Source: an uncultured Synechococcus sp. (GTDB taxonomy: Bacteria; Cyanobacteriota; Cyanobacteriia; Phormidesmidales; Phormidesmidaceae). From it: a stretch of DNA of 58,054 bases. The stretch covers positions 1-58,054 of the forward strand of contig CALDSK010000220.1 of the NCBI GenBank assembly GCA_937911865.1. Reading direction: 5' to 3'. Position 1 is the first letter of the stretch. Every line of letters starts with the position of its first letter. This document shows, in pieces, positions 1 to 7,421 of the stretch. A program made the translations under genes and the position numbers. The notes under the pieces were generated by a model. That model worked only from the letters and a program-made list of their open reading frames with translations. It searched no databases and was not told where the DNA came from.

Positions 1-108
1 CCTTAAACTTTTGCTGTAAAAATCCTCCCAATGGGCGAAGCAAGGCGTACAGGCTCGCTGTATGATTCCGCAGTTACAAATAAGACAACCATAGGTAACA
101 GGTATATT

Positions 109-540
109 ATGCCATCCAAAAAGATGAGTCCTAATGAGCAGGCCTTCCTAGAGAAAGTGATGAAACGCTCTAGCATTCCTGACATTTACGACGCACGCGA
201 CATTACCATTGTCGTTCTTCGCTCATTACGAGACCTAATGAGTACTGACGCCTCCGAGCGCACCGCAGAAGAGTTCGATGATGAGAAAATCGCCAAGCTC
301 TGGCAAGACGACAATCCAATTGTTTCAGCCCTTTCCAAGCTTCGTCCGCCGTTAAAGATCGACACGGAAACCTTTTTACGCCGCATCAAGCAAGAGGGCG
401 GCGTCCCCAAAAATGTCTCTCCCGAGAGCGCGGTCATTGCCGTCTTTTCTGCTATTCGAGAAGAGCTGTCTCCCGAGCGCATCAGCGAAATTTCAGGCTT
501 TTTGCCCGACGGGCTAAAAGTAATGTGGGACCAAATCTAA
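109..540 (+). CDS. DUF2267-family protein
   Basis: A 143-residue soluble, mostly helical protein. The sequence shows two similar helical modules. In the first, a segment near residues 30-45 (DITIVVLRSLRDLM) is followed by a helix ending in LWQDDNP. In the second, SAVIAVFSAIREEL is followed by SGFLPDGLKVMWDQI. This duplicated layout, with the ending 'LP..LK.MWD', is what DUF2267 proteins look like. Family function is not established, so none is assigned. I chose the ATG at 109 over an in-frame ATG at 31 because the extra residues are not conserved-looking and the text begins cleanly at MPSKKMSPNEQ. A strong hairpin terminator lies about 70 bases downstream, so the gene is probably the end of a transcript. 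Confidence 0.75.
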   Translation: MPSKKMSPNEQAFLEKVMKRSSIPDIYDARDITIVVLRSLRDLMSTDASERTAEEFDDEKIAKLWQDDNPIVSALSKLRPPLKIDTETFLRRIKQEGGVPKNVSPESAVIAVFSAIREELSPERISEISGFLPDGLKVMWDQI

Positions 541-606
541 ACTAGCATTTGGCTTGTTTTGCTATAGCTGATTCGCCATAGCAGCACCCAGATATTAGGT
601 CAGATC

Positions 607-657
607 AAATACAGCCGCTTGGTAACTTTATTCACCGAGCGGCTGTATTTATTTTGA
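607..657 (+). terminator. Rho-independent-type terminator after the DUF2267 gene
   Basis: The left arm AAATACAGCCGCT (607-619) pairs with AGCGGCTGTATTT (638-650). The stem extends inward through one T-G wobble and GGT/ACC, giving about 17 pairs around a 10-base loop. It ends in a T-rich run (648-655). Confidence 0.75.
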
Positions 658-692
658 GTACGGCTGGAGTGACGCTTTAATCTATGCCTTCG

Positions 693-751
693 CCACTTAG
701 CTCTGTACATCTCCAATAGGTGAAACCTTTGCTGCACATAGAGCTAAGTGG
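693..751. repeat. Inverted repeat in the oxidase operon upstream region
   Basis: CCACTTAGCTCT (693-704) and AGAGCTAAGTGG (740-751) are perfect 12-bp inverted repeats 35 bases apart. They lie about 175 bases before the first DUF2231 gene. No T-run follows on the + strand. It could be an operator, a leader hairpin or a repeat relic; the sequence does not decide. Confidence 0.5.
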
Positions 752-925
752 TCAGCAGTCGCCGAATGTATCCGGCGGCGGCTATATGTTCAGAAATAGA
801 GGTCTAAGCCCTCAGAATTTGACGCTTCGTAAACGAAAATAGATATAAAGTCATGAAGAAATATTCAAAAATTAGCGCTAGAATTCAGGCGTTATGGGAA
901 ACGAGACTGTCCCACTATCTCATCT

Positions 926-1441
926 GTGGAAAGGTTAGTGTTCGAAAATTTGCTGCCCGCACTCAACAATCACAATCTGCCGTATCCTGACACCATTCAC
1001 CCTATCGTGGTGCATTTTGTCATCGCTATGGTGCTGTTTGGGGTCGTTTGCGACGCCATTGGCTATTTCACCAAAAACACACGCCTGTTTGAGGTGGGCT
1101 GGTGGAATATGGTGTTCGCTACAATCTCCATTTTTATCGCCATCATTTTTGGCCAGGTAGAAGCTGGACTGGCCACACCCTACGCCGCCGCTGCTAGCGA
1201 CTTGAACCTGCATACGCTGCTCGGCTGGTCACTGTCTGCAATTCTGGCGGCGATCACTGGCTGGCGATACATCATTCGCCTCAAGTCACCCGACTCGCTA
1301 CCAACCACTTACTTAGGCTTTAACTTCGCACTGACCGCACTGGTGTTATTTCAGGTCTATCTGGGTGACAAGCTGGTTTGGGTGTATGGATTACACACCG
1401 AAGCAGTGGTCGAAGCAGCCCGAGGAGGGTTGCTTCAATGA
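926..1441 (+). CDS. DUF2231 membrane protein, oxidase operon gene 1
   Basis: A 171-residue integral membrane protein with four hydrophobic segments. DUF2231 features are visible: a short extramembrane start with DTIHPIVVHFVIA, a GWWNMVFATIS stretch and an HTLLGW histidine in the third segment. The conserved H-P-x-x-V-H-F pattern could bind heme or metal, but that is inference. The start is a GTG at 926; a second GTG at 938 is possible. The stop overlaps the next gene's ATG (ATGA), so the two are translationally coupled. The next gene is a paralogue, and the pair precedes ctaC-ctaD-ctaE, suggesting both assist or belong to the oxidase. Confidence 0.8.
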   Translation: MERLVFENLLPALNNHNLPYPDTIHPIVVHFVIAMVLFGVVCDAIGYFTKNTRLFEVGWWNMVFATISIFIAIIFGQVEAGLATPYAAAASDLNLHTLLGWSLSAILAAITGWRYIIRLKSPDSLPTTYLGFNFALTALVLFQVYLGDKLVWVYGLHTEAVVEAARGGLLQ

Positions 1442-2109
1442 CAGCTTTATTAGCGCTAGAAAGCACCCTAGAAAGTAACGGACTGCCCTACGCGATCCCC
1501 ATTCACCCTAACTTGGTGCATTTGACGTTGGGGCTGTTTATTGTAGCGATCGCATTCGACATTGTCGCCGCTCTGTACCCGCTCGAAAAGCCCATCTTCA
1601 AATTCCTCGCGATCCCCGTTACCAGCGCCGGGCTGTACGACGTCGGCTGGTTCAACATGGTCGCAGCCGCGATTGTCACCTTCTTTACCGTCGCTGCGGG
1701 CTTCTACGAAATCATTCTGGCGCAGCCCCCCCAAGACATGATCAGTCCCTGGGGCTTGAACGCAACAGACACGATGGTGTGGCACGGCGTTGGCGGCGTT
1801 TTACTACTGGCACTAATAGTAGGAATGACCGTTTGGCGAGGCTTTCAACGCTACCTGTGGCGAGAAGACAGAGCCCGACAGGTCGAGTGGAGCTATTTGT
1901 TAGCCGGACTATTTATCTTTGTGCTGATGTTCGCCCAAGGAACGCTAGGGGCGCATTTAGGTGGAGACTTTGGAGTACACGTGACGGCAGATCGACTGAT
2001 CCGTGCCGGGCTTGATCCCAATGACTTAAGCGCCAGTACGCGCCTCTCCAAAGCAGTCAACGCACCACCGATTGAAGGCAGCAGAGACATCGGACCGGAA
2101 GGGAGTTAA
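1438..2109 (+). CDS. DUF2231 membrane protein, oxidase operon gene 2
   Basis: A 223-residue paralogue of the upstream protein. It shares IPIHPNLVHLTLG near the start, a VGWFNMVAAAI segment, and a histidine in MVWHGVGGVLL, followed by a further hydrophobic segment. I chose the ATG at 1438 because it overlaps the preceding stop by four bases, typical of coupling, and keeps the alignment with the first paralogue. The C-terminal 25 residues are hydrophilic and overlap the longest possible ctaC frame. Role unknown. The repeated H-P-x-L-V-H signature in two adjacent proteins ahead of a terminal oxidase suggests heme or quinone handling, which is inference. Confidence 0.8.
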   Translation: MTALLALESTLESNGLPYAIPIHPNLVHLTLGLFIVAIAFDIVAALYPLEKPIFKFLAIPVTSAGLYDVGWFNMVAAAIVTFFTVAAGFYEIILAQPPQDMISPWGLNATDTMVWHGVGGVLLLALIVGMTVWRGFQRYLWREDRARQVEWSYLLAGLFIFVLMFAQGTLGAHLGGDFGVHVTADRLIRAGLDPNDLSASTRLSKAVNAPPIEGSRDIGPEGS

Positions 2110-3226
2110 GCCGAACAATTTAGGGTCAAACCATAAGGCTAGGAAAGAAGTCAGAAGAAGGTCAGGAAAGAAGTCAGAAGAGAGCACCAAAAAGAAAATA
2201 CCACTCACCCAAAAACCCGTGGCAACCAACGACCAAAGAACAACAGACCTCAACAAAGTGCTGAACCGTCGTCGGATTATTAACCTGACCGGATTAGCCA
2301 TTGCCAACCTACTCATCAGCCTGTGGATGGGCCAACAGGCCTACAGCTGGCTACCCCCTCAAGCCTCCGCAGAATCTATCCTAATAGACAAGCTTTTCAG
2401 CTTTATGACAGCTGTCGGCACCTTCATCTTCAACGGTGTGGTCGGCACGTTGCTCTACTCCGTGCTGTTTCAAAGGGCAGCCAAATACGATCCTAGCGAT
2501 GGCCCCCCAATTGAAGGCAATGTCAAGCTAGAAATTATCTGGACAGGCATACCCATTTTGCTAATTCTATGGATTGGTACGGTCAGCTACCAAACCTACG
2601 ACCAAATGGGGATCTTGGGATCGATGACGCAAAAGACTATGGAGACGGTAGAAACCGTACCCGCAGAACCCACCCAGAAAGTTGCCACTAGCGTAGAAGA
2701 GAGCGCCACCTCAGCGCCCATTGAGGTGCACTCTCGGCAGTGGGCCTGGGAATTTCGCTACCCCAAAGAAGGCGTGAGCAGTACAGAGCTTCATCTACCG
2801 GTGAACCAAAGAGCCAAATTCAAACTGACCTCAGAGGATGTGATTCATGGCTTCTTTGTACCCGCCTTCCGAGTCAAGCAAGACATTATTCCTGGCAAAG
2901 AAATCGACTTCTCCTTTACACCCATCCGAGAAGGGCGCTATCGCCTGAGAGATTCTTTATACAGCGGGACCTACTTTGCAGCCAACCAAACCGACGTCGT
3001 GGTCGAATCAGAAGCCGCTTATCAGAAATGGCTACAGACGGCAGCCAAAACGACACCCACAGCAGCAGCAAACGTCGCTCAAACAGAATTCGCTCAGGCA
3101 GAAAAAACCTCCGTCAGTCTAGGTTGGGCGACCGTAAAACCTGCGCCTGCACCTATTGTGAACTATTCCAACCAACCCAATACCAGTCAGCCCACCCCTC
3201 AATTCGAGGAGGAACCCCATGAGTAA
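2072..3226 (+). CDS. ctaC: Terminal oxidase subunit II, CuA-less (ARTO type)
   Basis: Heme-copper oxidase subunit II: two transmembrane helices (around nt 2275-2340 and 2400-2470) and a periplasmic or lumenal cupredoxin domain with RQWAWEFRYP and DVIHGFFVPAFRVKQDIIPG. In CuA-binding homologues the C-terminal loop carries C-x3-C, H and M. Here the matching loop (about nt 2943-2985) reads RLRDSLYSGTYFAAN, so both cysteines and the downstream His/Met are gone. This matches cyanobacterial alternative respiratory terminal oxidases (ARTO), whose subunit II lacks CuA and which are proposed quinol oxidases. The start is uncertain. The longest frame opens with TTG at 2072 and has a Lys/Arg-rich, repeat-like leader; GTG at 2219 or 2258 would give a more usual N-terminus. 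The stop overlaps ctaD by eight bases. Confidence 0.9.
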   Translation: MKAAETSDRKGVKPNNLGSNHKARKEVRRRSGKKSEESTKKKIPLTQKPVATNDQRTTDLNKVLNRRRIINLTGLAIANLLISLWMGQQAYSWLPPQASAESILIDKLFSFMTAVGTFIFNGVVGTLLYSVLFQRAAKYDPSDGPPIEGNVKLEIIWTGIPILLILWIGTVSYQTYDQMGILGSMTQKTMETVETVPAEPTQKVATSVEESATSAPIEVHSRQWAWEFRYPKEGVSSTELHLPVNQRAKFKLTSEDVIHGFFVPAFRVKQDIIPGKEIDFSFTPIREGRYRLRDSLYSGTYFAANQTDVVVESEAAYQKWLQTAAKTTPTAAANVAQTEFAQAEKTSVSLGWATVKPAPAPIVNYSNQPNTSQPTPQFEEEPHE

Positions 3227-4958
3227 CGCATCGGTAGAAACGCGCCCCAACTCACAGCTAGCGGCACCCGATCCTCAACAGCCAGAGCCAGGTGCCCCAG
3301 AAAACTGGCGTAGATTTTTCTCTTTTAGCACCGACCATAAGGTCATTGGCATTCAGTACATTGTCACCGCCTTTGTCTTCTTTTTGTTCGGCGGCTTGCT
3401 AGCGATGGTTATGCGCGGTGAGCTCATTACACCCGATGCAGATTTGGTCGATCGCACGGTGTATAACGGTTTGTTCACCATGCATGGCACCATCATGCTG
3501 TTTATGTGGACCTTCCCGATGCTGAACGGGCTCGCAAACTACCTCGTGCCGCTGATGATTGGCGCTCGGGATATGGCCTTTCCCAGGCTAAATGCGATCG
3601 CCTTCTGGCTAGTCCCCATCTTCGGCGTCATCCTGACCGCCAGCTTCTTTGTTCCCGGTGGCCCGTCTCAATCCGGCTGGTGGGCATACCCGCCCGTCAG
3701 CTTGCAAAACCCCACGGGCAACCTGATCAACGGTCAATCGCTCTGGCTAGTAGCCGTCGCACTCTCTGGCGTCTCTTCCATCATGGGCGCGGTAAACATT
3801 GTTACCACTATCTTTAGAATGCGGGCGCCTGGCATGGGCTGGTTCAAAATGCCTGCGTTCGTTTGGACCGTATTCTCTGCACAAATTATTCAGCTCATCG
3901 GTCTACCGGCACTCACCGCAGGCGCGGTTATGCTGTTGCTAGATCTCACCACAGGCACCAGCTTCTTTGACCCGGTCAAAGGCGGCGATCCGGTTCTGTA
4001 CCAGCACTTCTTCTGGTTTTACTCTCACCCGGCGGTATACGTCATCGTCCTACCGATCTTCGGCGTCTTCTCAGAAATCTTTCCGGTCTATGCCCGCAAG
4101 CCTCTTTTCGGTTACAAAGTTGTTGTTGTTTCCTCTTTGCTAATTACCGTTCTCAGCCTGGTAGTTTGGGTACACCATATGTTTGCCAGTGGCACGCCCG
4201 GCTGGATGCGGATGCTGTTTATGTTCTCAACCATGGCCATCTCTATACCTACCGGTATTAAGGTATTTGCTTGGGTCGCAACAGTATGGGGCGGCAAACT
4301 GAGATTGACCTCAGCGATGCTCTTTGGCTTAGGAGGTCTCTCGACATTTCTCTTCGCGGGTATCACTGGCATCATGCTCTCGTCAGCCCCGTTCGACATT
4401 CACGTAAACAACACTTACTTTGTTGTCGGACACTTTCACTACGTCATCAACGGCGCAGTCGTCATGGGGTTTTACGCCGCCATCTACCACTGGTTCCCGA
4501 AGATGACAGGTCGCATGTATTACGAAGGTCTAGGCAAGCTGCACTTCGCCCTGACATTCATTGGCATCAACCTCATCTTTTTACCCATGCACCCACTAGG
4601 ACTGATGGGCATGCCTCGGCGGGTAGCTTCTTACGACCCAGAGTTTGCGTTTTGGAACGTAATCGCTAGTCTAGGTGGCTTCTTATTGGGCGTTTCTACG
4701 CTGCCCTTTATCTTAAATATGCTCAGCTCTTGGACTCGGGGAGAGCAGGCAGGCGATAACCCATGGCGCGCTATTGGCTTAGAGTGGCTAGTTTCCTCAC
4801 CACCACCGCACGAAAACTTTGAAGAGATTCCCATCATCGTATCACCGCCTTACGGCTACGGTAGCGACGAACCTTTAGTCTCTAACAATCCAAAGGGAAC
4901 TTTTGAAGAATCTGCTGCCAGTACGCAAATCGCTAACCTTGCCGGAGAAGCCAACTAA
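3219..4958 (+). CDS. ctaD: Terminal oxidase subunit I (heme-copper, A2 type)
   Basis: Catalytic subunit of the oxidase, 579 residues with about 12 membrane helices. All heme and copper ligands are visible. H89 (MHGTIM) and H407 serve the low-spin heme; H405 (GHFHY) serves the high-spin heme; H270, H319 and H320 bind CuB. Y274 sits four residues after H270, as for the His-Tyr cross-link. The motif around H270 is YSHPAVY, the A2-subfamily form that replaces the GHPEVY glutamate of A1 enzymes. A clear GAGGAGG ribosome site precedes the ATG. It reduces O2 to water with proton pumping; with a CuA-less subunit II the donor is probably quinol rather than cytochrome c. The TAATG junction couples it to ctaE. 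Confidence 0.96.
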   Translation: MSNASVETRPNSQLAAPDPQQPEPGAPENWRRFFSFSTDHKVIGIQYIVTAFVFFLFGGLLAMVMRGELITPDADLVDRTVYNGLFTMHGTIMLFMWTFPMLNGLANYLVPLMIGARDMAFPRLNAIAFWLVPIFGVILTASFFVPGGPSQSGWWAYPPVSLQNPTGNLINGQSLWLVAVALSGVSSIMGAVNIVTTIFRMRAPGMGWFKMPAFVWTVFSAQIIQLIGLPALTAGAVMLLLDLTTGTSFFDPVKGGDPVLYQHFFWFYSHPAVYVIVLPIFGVFSEIFPVYARKPLFGYKVVVVSSLLITVLSLVVWVHHMFASGTPGWMRMLFMFSTMAISIPTGIKVFAWVATVWGGKLRLTSAMLFGLGGLSTFLFAGITGIMLSSAPFDIHVNNTYFVVGHFHYVINGAVVMGFYAAIYHWFPKMTGRMYYEGLGKLHFALTFIGINLIFLPMHPLGLMGMPRRVASYDPEFAFWNVIASLGGFLLGVSTLPFILNMLSSWTRGEQAGDNPWRAIGLEWLVSSPPPHENFEEIPIIVSPPYGYGSDEPLVSNNPKGTFEESAASTQIANLAGEAN

Positions 4959-5569
4959 TGAGTAGCGTAAATGTAAATGTAAAGCCAGATCCAACACTCA
5001 ACAGCCAAGCTGCGCACAGTCACGAGGAAGAAGACCATCGGATGTTTGGCTTCATCGTCTTCCTGCTGTCAGAAAGCGTTATCTTCTTCAGCTTTTTTGT
5101 TGGCTACATCGTCTACAAAACGAATGCAACGGACTGGCTACCTGCTGGATTTGAAGGATTAGAGATCAAAGAGCCACTGATTAATACGGTGGTGCTAGTC
5201 TCTAGCAGCTTTGTGATTTACTTCGCTGAGCGGTTTTTGCACAAAGAGAACCTTTGGGGGTTTCGGCTCTTTTGGCTGTTGACAATGGCAATGGGCAGCT
5301 TTTTCCTCTACGGACAGGCCGTAGAGTGGATGGGCCTACCGTTCGGCTTTAAAGACGGTGTCTTTGGCGGCACGTTTTACCTGCTCACAGGCTTTCACGG
5401 TCTCCACGTACTCACAGGCGTGCTGCTGCAAGGGCTGATGCTAGGCCGCTCTTTTTTGCCCAACAATTACGAAGAAGGCGAGTTTGGCGTAGAGGCAACT
5501 TCACTGTTTTGGCACTTCGTTGATGTCATCTGGATTGTGCTGTTTCTGTTGATCTATGTATGGAGATAA
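4958..5569 (+). CDS. ctaE: Terminal oxidase subunit III
   Basis: A 203-residue subunit III with five predicted membrane helices. Family signatures are FLLSESVIFFSFF near the start, the GFHGLHVLTG histidine motif, and the end LFWHFVDVIWIVLFLLIYV. It stabilises subunit I and the proton uptake path. It starts within the ctaD stop (TAATG) and completes the operon. The stop codon lies in the first unit of a 15-bp tandem repeat that runs to the next gene. Confidence 0.95.
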   Translation: MSSVNVNVKPDPTLNSQAAHSHEEEDHRMFGFIVFLLSESVIFFSFFVGYIVYKTNATDWLPAGFEGLEIKEPLINTVVLVSSSFVIYFAERFLHKENLWGFRLFWLLTMAMGSFFLYGQAVEWMGLPFGFKDGVFGGTFYLLTGFHGLHVLTGVLLQGLMLGRSFLPNNYEEGEFGVEATSLFWHFVDVIWIVLFLLIYVWR

Positions 5570-5668
5570 GCAGTCTGGCGATAAGCAGTCTGGCAATAAG
5601 CAGTCTGGAGATAAGCAGTCTGGAGATAGGCGGTACGGCGGTAAACGGTGTGGCAATAGGAGTTCTGG
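5564..5668 (+). repeat. Seven 15-bp tandem repeats across the ctaE stop codon
   Basis: Seven contiguous 15-base units run from the last codons of ctaE to nine bases before the GMC gene's ATG. The best unit is AGATAAGCAGTCTGG; units 1 and 4 are identical, units 2 and 3 differ at the first one or two bases, and units 5-7 are more diverged. The TAA in the first unit is the ctaE stop. There are no spacers, so this is not a CRISPR array. Confidence 0.9.
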
Positions 5669-5677
5669 AAAAAGAGC

Positions 5678-7222
5678 ATGATTATTGACGATCAGCACTA
5701 CAACGTAATCATTGTTGGTTCTGGTGCAGGCGGCGGAACGTTAGCGCAAAAGCTAGCGCCGACCGGAAAGAAGGTTTTAGTTTTAGAAAGAGGCGATCGC
5801 ATGCCTCTAGAAGAACAAAACCGCGCCGACGTAGACGTCTTTCAAAAAGGCCGCTACCGCTCACCCGAACAGTGGTACGACAGCGAAGGCGAACCCTTCT
5901 CACCCCAGATGAACTACGCCGTCGGCGGTAACACCAAAATCTACAATGCCACCCTCATGCGGATGCGCGAAAAAGACTTTGAAACCGTCACCTGGCAAGA
6001 TGGCATCGCGCCCGAGTGGCCCATCAAATACGCAGACTGGGAGCCCTACTACACCGAAGCCGAACACCTTTATCAGGTTCACGGTGACGCCCAGAACGAC
6101 CCAACCGAACCCACCCACAGTAAGCCCTACCCCTACGCCCCAGTAGAGCATCCGGCAGCTATGGCTCCCGTCGTCGGCCTTATCGCATCAGAAGGTCTGC
6201 ATCCGACGCCACTGCCCATGAGCCGAACGCTACGAGACGACAATCCCACCGGAGACGCAGAAGTTTTTGGGATTGACCTAGCGCTGAAGCACGAGAATGT
6301 CACACTAAAAACCTCTGCAAAGGTCGTGGCGCTACATACAAACCCAAGCGGTACAGAAATCAAGGGCGTACAAACAGAATTCAAAGATAAAACGGTTCTA
6401 TTCAAAGCGGACATTGTTGTTCTTGCCTGCGGCGCGGTCAACTCAGCCGCCCTCATGTTAGAGTCTGCCAACGAAAAGCATCCCAACGGTCTTGCCAATA
6501 GCTCCGACCAGCTAGGCCGAAACCTGATGAAGCACCTGATGACCGTCATCGTAGAGCGCGACGCGGGTAAAAACGACAGCAAATTTCCAGCTAGCATTAG
6601 CGTCAACGACTTCTACTGGAACGATCAGCAGGGCTACTACGACTACCCCATGGGCCACATCAAAAACAGCGGTGGCCTCCTACAAGATATTATCTTTGCG
6701 GAATCGCCACCTTTGCTCTCCGTTCTCGCCCGCTTCTTACCAGATGAAGGGCTCAATCGGCTAGCGACTAGCTCAATTGGCTGGTGGGCCCAAACTGGCG
6801 TGCTACCCAAGCCCAATAACCGTATCTACTGGCAAACAAAATCACGCTACGGCAGGCCCAAAAGAAAACTGCGCTACGAGTTCACACCCAACAACCTAGA
6901 AGCCCATGACCGCCTAGTATACCGCTGGATGGGCGTGCTCAAAGACATGGAAAAAACAGGCATGGGACTGCGACAAAGCACCGTTTACCCACGAGGAGAA
7001 TCGCCTGTTCAAGTGGCTGGCTATCAGTGTGGCACGGCTCGTATGGGAACAGATCCCAAAACATCTGTTCTAGATATCAACTGCCGCACCCACGAGATTG
7101 ACAATCTCTATGTCGTAGACAGCAGCTTTTTTCCTTCTTGCGCCAGCGTTAGCCCAGCACTAACCGTAATGGCCAATGCGTTAAGAGTAGGCAAACACCT
7201 GATAGACCGGATGCATTCCTAA
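5678..7222 (+). CDS. GMC-family flavoprotein with altered active site
   Basis: A 514-residue FAD protein of the glucose-methanol-choline fold. It has an N-terminal dinucleotide site (VGSGAGGGTLAQKLA, about residues 13-27), a GGNTKIYNATLMR flavin-contact segment, a second FAD strand (IVVLACGAVNSAALML) and the C-terminal GMC domain (NLYVVDSSFFPS). It resembles the pyranose oxidase / gluconate dehydrogenase branch rather than choline oxidases. In active homologues a His precedes the GT-x-R-M/F-G motif and an Asn or His follows later. Here these positions are Y449 (GYQCGTARMG) and S492 (ASVSPALT). No signal peptide or Tat motif is seen. It follows ctaE by 108 bases, filled by tandem repeats, so cotranscription with the oxidase is plausible. 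Substrate unknown. Confidence 0.85.
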   Translation: MIIDDQHYNVIIVGSGAGGGTLAQKLAPTGKKVLVLERGDRMPLEEQNRADVDVFQKGRYRSPEQWYDSEGEPFSPQMNYAVGGNTKIYNATLMRMREKDFETVTWQDGIAPEWPIKYADWEPYYTEAEHLYQVHGDAQNDPTEPTHSKPYPYAPVEHPAAMAPVVGLIASEGLHPTPLPMSRTLRDDNPTGDAEVFGIDLALKHENVTLKTSAKVVALHTNPSGTEIKGVQTEFKDKTVLFKADIVVLACGAVNSAALMLESANEKHPNGLANSSDQLGRNLMKHLMTVIVERDAGKNDSKFPASISVNDFYWNDQQGYYDYPMGHIKNSGGLLQDIIFAESPPLLSVLARFLPDEGLNRLATSSIGWWAQTGVLPKPNNRIYWQTKSRYGRPKRKLRYEFTPNNLEAHDRLVYRWMGVLKDMEKTGMGLRQSTVYPRGESPVQVAGYQCGTARMGTDPKTSVLDINCRTHEIDNLYVVDSSFFPSCASVSPALTVMANALRVGKHLIDRMHS

Positions 7223-7421
7223 ATTTTTCTGTACAAGTAACTAAAGATATCCTCAAATTTTTCAGTCACAACATGAGACAAAAAGTAAGCAGCAAAGACC
7301 CAGCAGCAGAGACTCAGTAGATGCTCATCATCTACTATTCAGGCGCATCTGTTATTCAAGCCTGTAGAGAATTGTGGATAACAGTTAAAGAGTAGCTAGC
7401 GCTTTTCTCTATTTTTTTGTT

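Larger units (their letters stand above)
541..925. other. Intergenic region with two hairpins
   Basis: This gap holds a terminator-like hairpin (607-657) behind the DUF2267 gene and a separate 12-bp inverted repeat (693-751). The rest, up to the oxidase operon, is presumably its promoter region. I saw no convincing RNA gene or small coding frame in it. Confidence 0.6.

Noticed and set aside
5564..5668. Possible CRISPR array
   Set aside because: Units are contiguous 15-mers without spacers, and no cas genes are near.
5501..5698. Minus-strand frame with repeated LSPDC units behind ctaE
   Set aside because: It is only the translation of the 15-bp tandem repeats and overlaps ctaE; no independent gene signal.
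7317..7337. Hairpin AGTAGATG/CATCTACT between the GMC and P450 genes as a terminator
   Set aside because: Stem of eight pairs without a T-run; too weak to call.
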